Part shown: positions 33,554 to 45,439 of the stretch, one piece after another
How the letters are laid out: every line of letters begins with the position of its first letter
Numbering within the stretch: position 1 is the first letter of the stretch
NCBI GenBank assembly: GCA_018052995.1
Contig: JAGPMK010000006.1
Span: 1 to 48,313 of the forward strand
Direction: 5' to 3'
Length of the DNA: 48,313 nucleotides
From: Syntrophorhabdales bacterium
GTDB taxonomy: Bacteria > Desulfobacterota > Syntrophorhabdia > Syntrophorhabdales > Syntrophorhabdaceae
The notes under the pieces: generated by a model
Told to the model about the DNA's origin: nothing
Database searches by the model: none
What the model saw: the letters and a program-made list of their open reading frames with translations, nothing else
Translations under genes and position numbers: made by a program

Positions 33554-36500
33554 AGAAAAAATTTGTATATATCTTCTCAGGCATACTCGTTGTTATTCTT
33601 CTTTTTATATCTACCCTGCGTCTTGTGCTTCCCCACGCTGCCAGCTATATGTTAGAAAAGGCAATAAATGGAAAGGCTCATATAGATGAAGTAGGTGTTA
33701 GATTTAAAGGTAGGGCTTTAAAGATAGATATTACCGGTATTAGGCTGGAGGGTGATATAGATGGGACTGTCAGGTCAGTGCAGGTCTCTGCAGGCATTAA
33801 AAAAGGGCTTTATCTCAACAGCCTTATACTCTCTGACTTTAATCTATCTATAAAAAAAAGGAAGGATACCAAAACCCGCTTTTTTACATTACCTGCTGAA
33901 TTGGTGCAAATAAAAAAGGGTATTGTCCAGTATGGTTCCTATAAGATTATTATAAATGAGATTGTTGTAAATAACCTTGCATACAAAAAACCTTTTACAT
34001 TCCATATGGATATCCAGAACGACTATTATTTTCAAGCTATTAAGGCAAAGGGAGAGGGTATATACAGAAGAAGAGGTTTTGAGCTTAAAGGCGATGCTGA
34101 GGTATATAGTTTAAGAGGCGGGCTATTGACAGATAGTATCAAGGGTAGCATTAGTGCAAGGTGCAGTTTTAGATATGAAAAAGGCATACTGACAGTAACC
34201 GGCCCTGTAGAGGCGCGTGATTTTTCATTAAAGGCGGATTTCCTATCAAGGCCTATTTTGATGAAAAAAATTAATGGCAATATATCTTTAAATTATTGTG
34301 ATAAGGGTGTTGATATAGCAGTCTCAGGGGTAAGATTCAAGGATACACCTTTTGATGTAAGAATTAATAGAGGGGTAAAGGGCACTGAAATAATCACGGT
34401 AAGATCTGGTTTTATAGATATGGGGGATATTAAGCATTATCTCTCCCTTGAGGGCATCTCAAAAAAGGCAGAAGAGGCAATGAATTCCATCAAATCAGGA
34501 AGGGCAAGGCTCAACAGGTTGGTATATAGCAAGACCAGCCCTTTTTTGTGCGATATGGATATAAATGATGTAGTTATTCTTTACAATGAAATGGAGATAA
34601 AGGATATAGATGGACATTTAATAATAGATGACACAAAGGCTAAATTCAATAATCTTCAGGGATGGTTCAGGAAAAGTAGATTTAGTAATATTGATGGTGA
34701 ACTTGGTTTTGCTGGTAGCAAGGATATAAAGATAAAGGGTAATTTTTTTGTTAATCTACCTGACATACCCACAAAGATTGATCTTGGCAATCTTAAATTT
34801 AAAGATGGTTTCTCAGAGGGCAGCTTTGAGTTTGAAAAAAAAGATGGAGAGAGGGGATACAGCCTAAAAGGGAACGGCAGACTTCTAAGAAGCAAGGTTC
34901 TATATAATAATTTTCCTGTCCATGCAAAGGGTTTATACAGGTTTAACAGGGATGAGATAGAGTTTGATCCCCTTGAGATTGAAAAAGATAAAACCAGCAT
35001 AAAGATAAAAGGTAGGTGGCGAAGGGGTTTTTTAGGTATAAGAATCCTGGGGAGGCTTGATAGCCAGCATATCAAGCCCTTTATAAAGATACCCTTTAAT
35101 GTCAGTGGGATATCAGTGGTGGATATGGAGGTTAAAAAAAAAGATGATGAGACTCAGGTCACTGGCTTTGTCAATATGGATAACCTTTATTACAATATAA
35201 AAAATTACATATTAAAAAATAGGGGTGTAAAGAATACAGCAAGCCTCATGGTAGCTAAAAAAAATAGGGTTATAGAGGTCAAGCACCTTGATTATAGTCT
35301 TGAAGGCATAAATCTAATGCTAACAGGCAAGATCGAGAAGGATGTGGCAAGGGATATCCACGTAACGCTGAATGTCCTTGATATAGAAAAGACAGACCAT
35401 ATATTTTCATTTAATGAGACCTTAACAAAAGGTAACATAGAGATGGATATAATGGTAAAAGAGCTTTTCTTTTCCCTTGAGAAAATGCCTCTCATATACG
35501 GTAGACTAGAGATAAAAAATGGCTATATAAAGATACCAGGCATTCCAAGTCCTCTAAGTGAGGTTAATCTTATATCAAGATTCGATGGTGATAAGATTTA
35601 TGTTAAGGGCAACAGAATAAGATGCGGCAAGAGTCTTTTTAATAGCATCGAGCTCCAGTCAAAGGGCATAGAATACCCTAATTTTATTTTATCTGCTGAT
35701 ATTGAAAATTTTGATTATAGTGATTTTGAGACACCAGGGGATATCGTGATATATGCTATAAAGCCTGATAATATACTCGCAAAGGCAAAGGGGGAGATAT
35801 CCATTACCGCAAAGAAGGCAAGGATTGATAATAAGATAGGCAGTAATGTCTTGGTGAAGGCTGTATATGGCGACAGAAGAATCAATGTATCAGAGATAAG
35901 GGCAAATGCCCTGGATGGGGATCTTGAGGGCTATGGTATAGCCGATCTATCGGGTGATGCACCAAGAATAAGCCTGACTGGACGGATGAAAGGCATATCA
36001 AGTGGGGAATTTCTAAAGATGTTTGGCGCCACGACTCATGTAATAGAATCAAAAGAATTCATCTTTGTTGATCTTAATTTTTATGGGCATACAATAGATG
36101 ATTTCACCAGGACGCTATCAGGTAGGGCAACCATATACAGCGAGAACGGGGTAATCAAAAAGATGAACCTCCTTTCTAAGATATTCGGTCTGCTAAATGT
36201 CTACGAACTCCTGAGAGGAAGGGTTGATTTTAAGTCAGAGGGTTTTAAATACAAAAAAACAGGTGCTAATTTTGTAATAGACAACGGTGTCTTCAGGACA
36301 GATGATTATATTATTGATAGCCCCGCCATGGTTATCACAGGTCAGGGGAGTCTCAACCTTGTTGATAAGACCATGAAGGCAAAGATTGCAGTCTCGCCCC
36401 TTGTTACATTAGATAAGGTTGTGAGCAATATCCCCATGCTGAAGAATATACTTCGTGATAAGGAAAGGGGTTTTATATATGCTGTATATGATGTCAATGG

Positions 36501-36624
36501 ACCAATAGAGGATCCAGAGATTAAAACAGGCTATATCCAGACCATTGGTAGTCTTCCCTTAAATATATTAAAGGGTATGATAGAGTTTCCCATGAATCTA
36601 TTTAGGGATAATTCAGCAAGATAA
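33550..36624 (+). CDS. AsmA/YhdP-like inner-membrane anchored envelope protein
   Basis: The 1024-aa protein starts with a signal-anchor helix (about residues 5-27) after KKK. The rest is a long series of short alternating beta segments with many repeated charged/aromatic strands, as in AsmA-like bridge proteins. The C-terminal 200 residues (GEFLKMFGATTHVIE.., LSGRATIYSENGVIKKMNLLSKIFGLLNV.., GPIEDPEIKTGYI) match the AsmA_2/YhdP-type end. Such proteins span the periplasm and carry phospholipid toward the outer membrane. Which of the several AsmA paralogues it represents cannot be told. Confidence 0.8.
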   Translation: MKKKFVYIFSGILVVILLFISTLRLVLPHAASYMLEKAINGKAHIDEVGVRFKGRALKIDITGIRLEGDIDGTVRSVQVSAGIKKGLYLNSLILSDFNLSIKKRKDTKTRFFTLPAELVQIKKGIVQYGSYKIIINEIVVNNLAYKKPFTFHMDIQNDYYFQAIKAKGEGIYRRRGFELKGDAEVYSLRGGLLTDSIKGSISARCSFRYEKGILTVTGPVEARDFSLKADFLSRPILMKKINGNISLNYCDKGVDIAVSGVRFKDTPFDVRINRGVKGTEIITVRSGFIDMGDIKHYLSLEGISKKAEEAMNSIKSGRARLNRLVYSKTSPFLCDMDINDVVILYNEMEIKDIDGHLIIDDTKAKFNNLQGWFRKSRFSNIDGELGFAGSKDIKIKGNFFVNLPDIPTKIDLGNLKFKDGFSEGSFEFEKKDGERGYSLKGNGRLLRSKVLYNNFPVHAKGLYRFNRDEIEFDPLEIEKDKTSIKIKGRWRRGFLGIRILGRLDSQHIKPFIKIPFNVSGISVVDMEVKKKDDETQVTGFVNMDNLYYNIKNYILKNRGVKNTASLMVAKKNRVIEVKHLDYSLEGINLMLTGKIEKDVARDIHVTLNVLDIEKTDHIFSFNETLTKGNIEMDIMVKELFFSLEKMPLIYGRLEIKNGYIKIPGIPSPLSEVNLISRFDGDKIYVKGNRIRCGKSLFNSIELQSKGIEYPNFILSADIENFDYSDFETPGDIVIYAIKPDNILAKAKGEISITAKKARIDNKIGSNVLVKAVYGDRRINVSEIRANALDGDLEGYGIADLSGDAPRISLTGRMKGISSGEFLKMFGATTHVIESKEFIFVDLNFYGHTIDDFTRTLSGRATIYSENGVIKKMNLLSKIFGLLNVYELLRGRVDFKSEGFKYKKTGANFVIDNGVFRTDDYIIDSPAMVITGQGSLNLVDKTMKAKIAVSPLVTLDKVVSNIPMLKNILRDKERGFIYAVYDVNGPIEDPEIKTGYIQTIGSLPLNILKGMIEFPMNLFRDNSAR

Positions 36625-36639
36625 CCGGAGGCAAAGGCT

Positions 36640-37503
36640 ATGAGGATAGGGGTCATAGGGGCTGGAAAGGTTGGCATATCAACCAGTTATGTGATGCTGC
36701 AGAGGGGACTCCAGGTAGTTGCCATGTCTGATAAGGATATGGGTGCATTGGAGAATGCAAGGCAGTATCTTGTAGAAAAAGGTGATATTGTCTTTATAAA
36801 TGATAATCCCTATGTGGTTAAAAATGCTGATATGGTTATTATAGCTACGCAGGACAGGATTATAGATGAGGTGGTGCAGGAGTTGAGGGAAAAGATAAAT
36901 ACATTTGAGGGAAAATATATTGTCCATACAAGCGGCGCACATTCATCTCAGATATTAAGGCCTCTTGATTCTAAAGGTGCCATGCTCGGTGTTATGCATC
37001 CATTGCAGACATTTCCAGACATAGATAGCGCTATAGCAGTAATACCGGATACATACATTTTTATCCAGGGGGATGCTGAATGTCTCGGCATGCTGCGTTA
37101 TGTAGCAGAGAAAATAGGGAAAAAGGCGATTGAGATAAAAGAAGAACATATGCTGTTATATCACCTATCAGCGGTGCTGGTGTGTAATCTCTTCTGTGCC
37201 CTTTTATATGCCAGTGAAGACATTGTGAAGGAGATAGGTATAGGGCTTGAGCCATATTTTCCAATAATAAAGGCTACCTTGCAAAACATAGAAAAGAAAG
37301 GACCCCTTAGATCTCTTACAGGGCCCATTGTAAGAGGGGATGTAAATACGATTATCTCCCATCTTGAGGCTATAGAAGACAGGGGGATGCTCAGGGATGT
37401 TTACATAACGCTCTCTCGGATTGCATTAAAGATGGCGCAGGAGAGAGGAGATATAAACAGGGGTATGGCAGAAAAGATAGCCAGTATCTTAGATAAGGGG
37501 TAA
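36640..37503 (+). CDS. Rossmann-fold and DUF2520 domain protein
   Basis: The 287-aa protein has an N-terminal NAD(P)-binding start RIGVIGAGKVGISTSYVM, then HTSGAHSSQILRPL and GVMHPLQTFPD, and a C-terminal helical DUF2520 domain (LYHLSAVLVCNLFCALLY..GPIVRGD). The layout resembles pyrroline-5-carboxylate reductase and ketopantoate reductase. The reaction is unknown. With proBA a few genes upstream, a ProC-like job is conceivable, but the sequence is of the DUF2520 type, not ProC. Confidence 0.85.
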   Translation: MRIGVIGAGKVGISTSYVMLQRGLQVVAMSDKDMGALENARQYLVEKGDIVFINDNPYVVKNADMVIIATQDRIIDEVVQELREKINTFEGKYIVHTSGAHSSQILRPLDSKGAMLGVMHPLQTFPDIDSAIAVIPDTYIFIQGDAECLGMLRYVAEKIGKKAIEIKEEHMLLYHLSAVLVCNLFCALLYASEDIVKEIGIGLEPYFPIIKATLQNIEKKGPLRSLTGPIVRGDVNTIISHLEAIEDRGMLRDVYITLSRIALKMAQERGDINRGMAEKIASILDKG

Positions 37504-37506
37504 ATT

Positions 37507-38232
37507 ATGATAGATAAGGCAATAGAACGGCTCAAAAAGACAAGATCATTACTTGTTATCACAGGTGCAGGCATATCAGCAGAGAGCGGCATCCCTACCT
37601 TTAGGGGTGCTGAAGGCCTCTGGCAGAATTATAGGGCAGAGGAACTTGCCACGCCATGGGCATTCGAGAGAGACCCGGAGACTGTCTGGAGGTGGTATGA
37701 TTGGCGCAGAGGCATAATAGGCAAGGCAGAACCTAATAAAGGGCATCTTGCCATAAGGCGTTTTGAAGAGATATTCGAGAATTTTTTCCTTATAACCCAG
37801 AATGTAGACGGGCTTCATGGAAAAACAGGTATAAAGAATATGGTGGAGATCCACGGAAATCTGTGGAGGGTTCGTTGCACAAGGGATAGAAGGACATTTA
37901 TGCTCACAGAGCATCCCTTGAAAATAGTGCCACCCGTATGCGAATGTGGGGGTATTGTGAGACCTGATGTAGTATGGTTCGGTGAGTCTATCCCTGGTGA
38001 ATATCTTAATAGGTCTTACGAGGCTATTAATATGTGTGATACATTGATAGTGGCAGGGACCTCAGGGGTCGTATATCCCGTTGCATCATTTCCGCAGATG
38101 GTAAAAGACAAGGGAGGCTTTGTTATTGAGGTGAATATTGAGGAGACCCCCATAAGCCATATTGCCGATATATCCCTGTATGGTGCATCCGGTGATATAC
38201 TTCCTATGCTGTTAAAAGGGTTAGAGGCTTGA
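37507..38232 (+). CDS. cobB: sirtuin NAD-dependent protein deacylase, zinc site reduced
   Basis: The 241-aa sirtuin has GAGISAESGIPTFRG (from residue 20), TQNVDGLH, catalytic His116 in EIHGNLW, GGIVRPDVVWFGESIP and AGTSGVVYP. The structural zinc site normally uses two CxxC pairs; here only Cys124 (RCTRD), Cys145 and Cys147 (CEC) are found, so one ligand is lost and the second pair is CxC. Family role: deacetylation or deacylation of lysines, including acyl-CoA synthetases such as the PaaK-like ligases. It follows the DUF2520 gene by 3 bp. Confidence 0.88.
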   Translation: MIDKAIERLKKTRSLLVITGAGISAESGIPTFRGAEGLWQNYRAEELATPWAFERDPETVWRWYDWRRGIIGKAEPNKGHLAIRRFEEIFENFFLITQNVDGLHGKTGIKNMVEIHGNLWRVRCTRDRRTFMLTEHPLKIVPPVCECGGIVRPDVVWFGESIPGEYLNRSYEAINMCDTLIVAGTSGVVYPVASFPQMVKDKGGFVIEVNIEETPISHIADISLYGASGDILPMLLKGLEA

Positions 38233-38275
38233 ATTTTCTTGATTATTTGAGAAAAATCAATAGAATAATACTACT

Positions 38276-39163
38276 GTGGAGATTAAACAGATAAGATCCC
38301 TTGCGGAGGAGTTTTACAGGTACCTGGAGCTGGAGAAAGGTGTCCTTCCAAACACAAAAAGGGCGTATAGGTCTGATATAGAGCTATTTATAGACTTCAT
38401 TGAAAGAAATAACTACAGGATCCTTGATCATCACGTCATAAGGTCTTACATTGTAAATGTCTATAAGAACCTGAAGAAATCTTCCCTTTCAAGAAAGATC
38501 TCCTCCATCAAGGTATTCTTCAGATTCATGAAGAAAAAAGGGTATATATATGAGAACACAGCCCTGATAATAAGAAACCCGAAAATAGAAAAGCATATGC
38601 CTAAATTTTATACAATAGATGAGATGTTTCATTTCCTTGACTACCTTCCCAGGGGTGGTTGGATCAATATGCGAAACAAGGCAATCTTTGAGCTAATGTA
38701 TTCCACAGGTATAAGGGCACAGGAGGCATTAAATATAAATATAGAGGATGTCCACCTCCAGGGTATGTGGGTCAGGATAAGAGGAAAGGGAGGTAAGGAA
38801 AGGATATTGCCTTTTGGAGAAAAGGCAAGGACAGCCCTGGAGGATTATTTAGAATGGGTTAAGGGCACAGGGAGATATGCGCCTGAAAGACCTCTTTTTA
38901 TAAACTTCAGGGGTTACAGGCTTTCATACAGAGGACTCTTAAAGATTATGAAGAGGCACCAGCTGAGGACTGGTCTTTTTAAAAACCTTGCCCTTCATGG
39001 CATAAGACATTCCTTTGCCACACATATGCTTGATAATGGCGCAGACTTAAGAAGCATACAAGAATTACTGGGCCATTCAAGACTCTCTACAACACAGAGA
39101 TACACCCATGTCTCCATGGACAAACTCATGGAGACATACGATAAATCCCACCCAAGAAGGTAA
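38276..39163 (+). CDS. xerC: XerC-type tyrosine recombinase
   Basis: The 295-aa protein has an N-terminal SAM-like DNA-binding domain ([20 protein letters not shown]..) and catalytic residues Arg in TGIRAQEAL, Lys in [10 protein letters not shown], His-x-x-Arg in [13 protein letters not shown], His in [11 protein letters not shown] and Tyr in RYTHVS. It resolves chromosome dimers at dif together with XerD. The position beside hslVU (xerC/codV-hslV-hslU) is conserved in many bacteria and argues against a phage integrase. Start GTG 38276 has a poor ribosome site. Confidence 0.9.
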   Translation: MEIKQIRSLAEEFYRYLELEKGVLPNTKRAYRSDIELFIDFIERNNYRILDHHVIRSYIVNVYKNLKKSSLSRKISSIKVFFRFMKKKGYIYENTALIIRNPKIEKHMPKFYTIDEMFHFLDYLPRGGWINMRNKAIFELMYSTGIRAQEALNINIEDVHLQGMWVRIRGKGGKERILPFGEKARTALEDYLEWVKGTGRYAPERPLFINFRGYRLSYRGLLKIMKRHQLRTGLFKNLALHGIRHSFATHMLDNGADLRSIQELLGHSRLSTTQRYTHVSMDKLMETYDKSHPRR

Positions 39164-39167
39164 AAAA

Positions 39168-39692
39168 ATGGAAGCTACAACTGTATTGTGCGTAAGACAT
39201 AAGGGTAATGTTGCTATTGGCGGAGATGGTCAGGTGACATTAAATACCACGGTTATGAAACATACTGCAAAAAAGGTGAGGAGGCTATATAAGGATAAGT
39301 GTCTTGCAGGTTTTGCAGGTGCCACAGCAGATGCCTTTACACTCTTTGAGAGATTTGAAAAGAAATTAGAACAGTTTAATGGTAATATCATAAGGGCATC
39401 TGTTGAGCTTGCAAAGGACTGGAGAACAGATAGGTTATTAAGGAGGCTTGAGGCGCTCCTGATAGTTGCTGATGTTGATCATACACTGATACTATCAGGC
39501 AATGGCGATGTCATTGAGCCTGATGACGGTATTGCAGCAATAGGCTCTGGTGGTGCATATGCCCAGGCAGCAGCAAAGGCACTTATTAAGTATACAGATC
39601 TCGCAGCAGCAGAGATTGTTAGAGAATCCATGCTTATTGCTGCTGACATCTGCATATATACCAATAATAAGATTGTATTAGAGGAACTATAA
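39168..39692 (+). CDS. hslV: HslV proteasome-like peptidase
   Basis: ATG 39168 follows AGAAGG; a longer frame from 39108 lies inside xerC. The 174-aa product begins [13 protein letters not shown], so a three- or four-residue leader must be cut to expose the catalytic Thr. [26 protein letters not shown] and [16 protein letters not shown] are typical. It forms the dodecameric core that HslU feeds. It ends directly before hslU. Confidence 0.95.
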   Translation: MEATTVLCVRHKGNVAIGGDGQVTLNTTVMKHTAKKVRRLYKDKCLAGFAGATADAFTLFERFEKKLEQFNGNIIRASVELAKDWRTDRLLRRLEALLIVADVDHTLILSGNGDVIEPDDGIAAIGSGGAYAQAAAKALIKYTDLAAAEIVRESMLIAADICIYTNNKIVLEEL

Positions 39693-41030
39693 ATGAAAAC
39701 ACTAAAGCCAAGAGAGATAACAGAAGAGTTGAACAGGTTTATAATAGGCCAGCATAAAGCTAAAAAGGCAGTGTCTATAGCCTTAAGAAACAGATGGCGA
39801 AGACAGATGATCCCAAAGGAGCTAAGGGATGAGGTTGCCCCTAAAAACATCATAATGATTGGGCCAACCGGTGTGGGAAAGACAGAGATTGCAAGAAGAC
39901 TTGCAAAACTTGCAAATGCACCATTTTTAAAGATAGAGGCAACAAAGTTTACAGAGGTTGGTTATGTAGGAAGGGATGTGGAGTCTATGATAAGGGATCT
40001 TACTGAGCTTTCTGTAAACATGGTGAAGAAGGAAGAGCAGGAGGCAGTTAAAGAAAAGGCAAGGGTTATGGCAGAGGAGCGAATCCTTGATCTATTACTC
40101 CCATCAGTCAAGAAACCATCCCTTGCCCAGAACAATGATAAGGAGCAGGAGGATTCCTCAAGGGAAAAGATGAGGGGCCTTTTCAAATCCGGCAGGCTCG
40201 ATAATAGAATGGTGGAGATTGATATGCCTGACAGGGCACTGCCGATTATCGAGATATTCTCTGCATCCGGCATGGAAGAGATGGACATGCAGATTAGGGA
40301 TATGTTTGGCAATATATTGCCTAAAAAGACAAAAAAGAGGAGACTCAAGGTCAAGGATGCCTATGAGCATCTTATCCAGGAGGAATCGAGAAAACTCATA
40401 GATATGGACAAGGTTACCAAGGATGCCATTGAAAGGGTTGAGCAGTCAGGCATAATATTCCTTGATGAGATAGATAAGATAGCAAGCAGGGATCATGCCC
40501 ATGGACCTGATGTTTCAAGGGAGGGTGTCCAGAGGGATATACTCCCTATTGTGGAAGGAACAACCGTGACCACTAAATATGGTATGGTAAAGACAGACCA
40601 TATCCTATTTATTGCAGCAGGGGCATTTCATATGTCTAAGCCATCAGATCTCATCCCTGAGCTGCAGGGCAGATTCCCAATAAGGGTCGAGCTCGACCCA
40701 CTGACAAAGGATGATTTCTATAGGATAATTACTGAGCCTGATAATGCATTGATCAAGCAATATAAGGCACTTCTTGAGACAGAGAATATAGAACTTGAGT
40801 TTGAGACAGAGGCTATTGAGGAGATAACGGATATTGCCCAGAGGATAAATGAGATGACCGAAAATATAGGTGCCAGGAGGCTCTATACTGTAATGGAGAA
40901 ACTCCTTGACGATATATCCTATTCCGCCCCTGATATGAGCGAAAAGAAGATAACCATAACACGGGAATATGTGAGGAAAAAATTAGGGGAGTTTCTGGAA
41001 AAAGAGGATTTAAGTAGATACATTCTTTAG
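39693..41030 (+). CDS. hslU: HslU ATPase, unfoldase of HslUV
   Basis: The 445-aa AAA+ protein has Walker [10 protein letters not shown] (57-65), [15 protein letters not shown], Walker [11 protein letters not shown], and the closing [15 protein letters not shown] whose C-terminal tail docks into HslV. The intermediate I domain (about 110-240) is present. It starts one base after the hslV stop. Confidence 0.96.
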   Translation: MKTLKPREITEELNRFIIGQHKAKKAVSIALRNRWRRQMIPKELRDEVAPKNIIMIGPTGVGKTEIARRLAKLANAPFLKIEATKFTEVGYVGRDVESMIRDLTELSVNMVKKEEQEAVKEKARVMAEERILDLLLPSVKKPSLAQNNDKEQEDSSREKMRGLFKSGRLDNRMVEIDMPDRALPIIEIFSASGMEEMDMQIRDMFGNILPKKTKKRRLKVKDAYEHLIQEESRKLIDMDKVTKDAIERVEQSGIIFLDEIDKIASRDHAHGPDVSREGVQRDILPIVEGTTVTTKYGMVKTDHILFIAAGAFHMSKPSDLIPELQGRFPIRVELDPLTKDDFYRIITEPDNALIKQYKALLETENIELEFETEAIEEITDIAQRINEMTENIGARRLYTVMEKLLDDISYSAPDMSEKKITITREYVRKKLGEFLEKEDLSRYIL

Positions 41031-41032
41031 AA

Positions 41033-41057
41033 TGGGTTAAAAAACCCAGATAAGTTT
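41033..41057 (+). terminator. possible weak terminator after hslU
   Basis: TGGGTT-AAAA-AACCCA is a perfect 6-bp stem three bases after the hslU stop, followed by a short TTTT at 41054-41057. It would separate the hslVU transcript from the arginine genes in the 125-bp gap. The T-run is distant, so strength is doubtful. Confidence 0.35.
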
Positions 41058-41137
41058 TAGATAAAAAGGGTTAGGGGGTTAGAGAGACCCTTAATCCTAA
41101 ATCATCTATAAAATAGATTATAGCCTATGGTATATAG

Positions 41138-41998
<861 letters not shown>

Positions 41999-42001
41999 GA
42001 G

Positions 42002-43204
42002 ATGCAGGAGGAGATTATAAAAAAAGGGCAGCAGTATCTTGCCAATACATATAATAGATTCCCAATTGTTGTCACAAAGGGACAGGGTTCATGGATATGG
42101 GATCTTAATGGAAGAAGGTATCTTGATTTTCTCTCAGGCATTGCTGTATGCAACCTCGGGCATGCCCATAGGAATGTAATAGATGGTGTTGTGGCCCAGG
42201 CAGAGAAGCTCTTTCACATATCCAACCTCTTCTTCATTGAACCACAGATAAAGGCCGCAGAACTTCTCTGTAACCACTCATTTGGTGATAAGGTCTTCTT
42301 CTGTAACAGTGGTGCAGAGGCCAATGAGGCAGCCATAAAGCTGGCAAGGAGGTATTCCTGGAGCAGATACGGTGAGGGTAGGTATGAGATAATAGTAATG
42401 GAGAATTCCTTTCATGGTAGAACTATAGCGACATTATCTGCGACAGGTCAGCCGAGATTTCACGAGGGATTTATGCCCCTCCTTGAGGGCTTTAGATACT
42501 GTCCCTTCAATGATATAGATGCCTTGAAGGCAATGATAAATGAGAAGACCTGCGCAATTATGATTGAGCTTATACAGTCAGAGGGTGGGATTTATGTCGC
42601 CGGTAAAGAATATATCCAGGCAATCAGAAGGCTGGCAGACGAAAAAGACATACTACTTATTGTGGATGAGATGCAGACGGGGATGGGCAGGACAGGACAA
42701 TTTTTTGGTTATGAACACTTTGGCATAGAACCTGATATAATGACACTTGCCAAGGCGCTGGGCAATGGATTCCCCGTTGGTGCCATGATAGCAAAAGACA
42801 GGGTTATGAATGCCTTTGTCCCAGGCACCCATGCATCAACCTTTGGCGGAAACCCCCTTGCCATGTCTGCGGTTATCGCAACGCTAAACACCATAATCGA
42901 TGAGGGTATTATTAAAGACTGTGAGGCCATGGGCAGGTATCTTTTTGAAGGTCTCATGAGATTGAAACAAAGATTTCCCTTTATTATAGATGTGAGGGGT
43001 ATGGGGCTGATCCTCGGCATTGAACTTTCCATAAATGGCGATGATATCTTAAGGGAATTTATGGATGAGGGTGTTATATTAAACTGCACAAAGGGAAAAA
43101 TCCTAAGGTTACTGCCTCCCCTTATAATAACAGAGGAGGACGTAGACCTGTTTCTTGAGATTGCAAGCAGGGTCTTTGACAGACATATAAAGGCAGGCGC
43201 ATAA
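42002..43204 (+). CDS. argD: acetylornithine aminotransferase
   Basis: The 400-aa PLP enzyme shows FLSGIAVCNLGHAHRNV, FFCNSGAEANEAAIKLAR, FHGRTIATLSATGQPRFHEGF-type sequence, VDEMQTGMGRTG and TLAKALGNGFPVGAMI with the PLP lysine. GGAGG precedes ATG 42002. It sits between argB and argF as in a classic arg cluster; argC and argJ are not seen here. Confidence 0.94.
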   Translation: MQEEIIKKGQQYLANTYNRFPIVVTKGQGSWIWDLNGRRYLDFLSGIAVCNLGHAHRNVIDGVVAQAEKLFHISNLFFIEPQIKAAELLCNHSFGDKVFFCNSGAEANEAAIKLARRYSWSRYGEGRYEIIVMENSFHGRTIATLSATGQPRFHEGFMPLLEGFRYCPFNDIDALKAMINEKTCAIMIELIQSEGGIYVAGKEYIQAIRRLADEKDILLIVDEMQTGMGRTGQFFGYEHFGIEPDIMTLAKALGNGFPVGAMIAKDRVMNAFVPGTHASTFGGNPLAMSAVIATLNTIIDEGIIKDCEAMGRYLFEGLMRLKQRFPFIIDVRGMGLILGIELSINGDDILREFMDEGVILNCTKGKILRLLPPLIITEEDVDLFLEIASRVFDRHIKAGA

Positions 43205-43255
43205 CGATTTAAGATAAGGCATTATGTCGTAATACAAAAAACAGGAGATGGATAA

Positions 43256-44170
43256 TTGAAAAGGGATTTTACAAAACTACTTGATATAAACAGCGAAGAG
43301 TGCCTATATCTCTTAGGAAGGGCAGGGGAGCTGAAAAGGATGAGAAAGGAGGGCAGGGGGTATCAGCCTCTAATAGGCAGACACCTTGCCATGATATTCG
43401 AAAAGGCATCAACAAGGACAAGGATATCCTTTGAGGTGGGGATGAATGACCTTGGGGGAAAGGCAGTCTTGTTGAACAAGGGGGATACACAGATTGGAAG
43501 GGGTGAGCCCGCGAGGGATACTGCCCGGGTCCTGAGTAGATATGTAGATGCTATTATGATAAGAACCTATGCTCAGGACATAGTAGAGGAGCTTGCCAGA
43601 TGGGCAGAGGTTCCTGTTATAAATGGCCTTACAGATATATATCACCCCTGTCAGATACTGTCAGATTTATTTACCATATGGGAGAAAAAGGGGGATGTGA
43701 GGGATCTCAGGATCGCATATATCGGCGATGGGAATAATATGGCAAATTCGTGGATAGAGGCATCCATACTTTTGAATCTCCGTTTTACCATGGCCACACC
43801 GGTGGGTTATGAACCATTGCCTCATCTTTTATCTATGGCAGAGAGAAACTGTAATTTCAGGCTCTTTCATGACCCTTTTGAGGCGGTTAAGGATGCTGAT
43901 GTTATAAATACAGATGTATGGGTAAGCATGGGACAGGAAAAAGAGGAGACGGCGAGGAGAAGGGCGTTTACTTCATTTAAAATAGATAGGGAGTTACTTA
44001 AGGCAGCAAGAGAGGATGCCATAGTCCTCCACTGTCTCCCTGCCCACAGGGGTGAGGAGATATCAGAGGATGTCTTTGAGGGCTTTCAGGATGTTATATT
44101 TACCCAGGCAGAGAATAGGCTTCATGTGCAAAAGGCGCTTCTTGAGTGGCTCATGCTGAACAGGGGATAA
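43256..44170 (+). CDS. argF: ornithine carbamoyltransferase
   Basis: The start is TTG 43256, with AGGAG nine bases upstream; the ATG at 43248 is followed by a stop after two codons. The 304-aa protein shows FEKASTRTRISFEVG (carbamoyl phosphate site), HPCQILSDL and HCLPAHRGEEI (ornithine site). It makes citrulline for argG, which follows. Confidence 0.96.
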   Translation: MKRDFTKLLDINSEECLYLLGRAGELKRMRKEGRGYQPLIGRHLAMIFEKASTRTRISFEVGMNDLGGKAVLLNKGDTQIGRGEPARDTARVLSRYVDAIMIRTYAQDIVEELARWAEVPVINGLTDIYHPCQILSDLFTIWEKKGDVRDLRIAYIGDGNNMANSWIEASILLNLRFTMATPVGYEPLPHLLSMAERNCNFRLFHDPFEAVKDADVINTDVWVSMGQEKEETARRRAFTSFKIDRELLKAAREDAIVLHCLPAHRGEEISEDVFEGFQDVIFTQAENRLHVQKALLEWLMLNRG

Positions 44171-44212
44171 CAGCGACAATTAAGATTGATTATTTTTACT
44201 GGAGGATAGAAG

Positions 44213-45418
44213 ATGTCAGAGATTAAAAAGGTTGTTTTGGCGTATTCAGGGGGTCTTGATACATCGATTATCGTGAAGTGGCTTATAGAGAGGTATGGTT
44301 GTAAGGTAATTGCCTATGCCGCTGATGTGGGACAGGAAGAGGAGCTAAATGGATTAAGGGAAAAAGCCATTAAGACAGGTGCATCTAAGGTATATATTGA
44401 GGATCTAAGGGAGGAGTTTGCAAGGGATTTCATCTTTTTTGCTATAAAGGCTAATGCAGTGTATGAAGGCTCTTATCTTATGGGCACATCCATTGCAAGG
44501 CCCCTTATCGCAAAGAGACAGATAGAGATAGCAAGGATGGAAAAGGCTGATGCCGTATCCCATGGCGCCACAGGCAAGGGTAATGACCAGGTAAGGTTTG
44601 AGCTTACCTATTATGCCCTTAACCCCGATATAAAGATCATAGCCCCCTGGAGGGAGTGGGAGTTTACATCAAGGGAAGAGCTTTTAGATTATGCAAAAAA
44701 ACACGGTATACCTGTTCCGGTGACAAAAAAGAAACCATACAGTATGGACAGAAACCTTATGCACATAAGTTATGAAGGCGGAATCCTTGAGGATCCATGG
44801 AATGAACCAGATGAGGGTATGTTTCTCACCACTGTTTCCCCTGAGAGGGCACCCGATAAACCAACATATATAGAGATAGAGTTTAAGGATGGTTTACCTG
44901 TAAAGATAGACGGAAAGAAGATGACCCCCTATAGGATTGTTGCCCATCTCAATAAAATAGGGGGTGCAAACGGTATAGGCAGGGTTGACCTTGTTGAAAA
45001 TAGGTTTGTGGGGATGAAATCAAGGGGTGTCTATGAGACCCCTGGATGCACAATACTCCATGCTGCCCATAGGGCTATAGAATCCATAACAATGGACAGA
45101 GAGGTGATGCATCTAAGGGACAGCCTGATACCAAAGGTGTCAGAGCTTATATATTATGGTTTCTGGTATTCCCCTGAGATGGAGGTACTGAGGGCACTCA
45201 CCGATGAGGCGCAGAAGGGTGTTACAGGAACAGTGAGGCTCAAACTCTATAAGGGTAATTGCATGGTGGCTGGAAGAAAGTCAGATAAATCCCTATATCT
45301 AAAAGAGTTTGCCACCTTTGACAGGGACTCTGTCTATCAGCAGTCTGACGCAGGGGGGTTTATAAGGCTTAATGCCCTGAGATTGAGGATAAGGGCTATG
45401 CAGAAGAGGCAGAAATAA
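44213..45418 (+). CDS. argG: argininosuccinate synthase
   Basis: The 401-aa protein shows the PP-loop YSGGLDTS (11-18), [16 protein letters not shown], the [12 protein letters not shown]-type segment and DRESVYQQ-like DRDSVYQQS near the end. GGAGG precedes ATG 44213. argH is not seen; leuS follows after 21 bp. Confidence 0.96.
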   Translation: MSEIKKVVLAYSGGLDTSIIVKWLIERYGCKVIAYAADVGQEEELNGLREKAIKTGASKVYIEDLREEFARDFIFFAIKANAVYEGSYLMGTSIARPLIAKRQIEIARMEKADAVSHGATGKGNDQVRFELTYYALNPDIKIIAPWREWEFTSREELLDYAKKHGIPVPVTKKKPYSMDRNLMHISYEGGILEDPWNEPDEGMFLTTVSPERAPDKPTYIEIEFKDGLPVKIDGKKMTPYRIVAHLNKIGGANGIGRVDLVENRFVGMKSRGVYETPGCTILHAAHRAIESITMDREVMHLRDSLIPKVSELIYYGFWYSPEMEVLRALTDEAQKGVTGTVRLKLYKGNCMVAGRKSDKSLYLKEFATFDRDSVYQQSDAGGFIRLNALRLRIRAMQKRQK

Positions 45419-45439
45419 ATTTTTCGGGGATGATGAGAT

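Noticed and set aside
38276-39163. Tyrosine recombinase as a phage or island integrase
   Set aside because: It lies in the conserved xerC-hslV-hslU order amid housekeeping genes with no attachment repeats or tRNA nearby.
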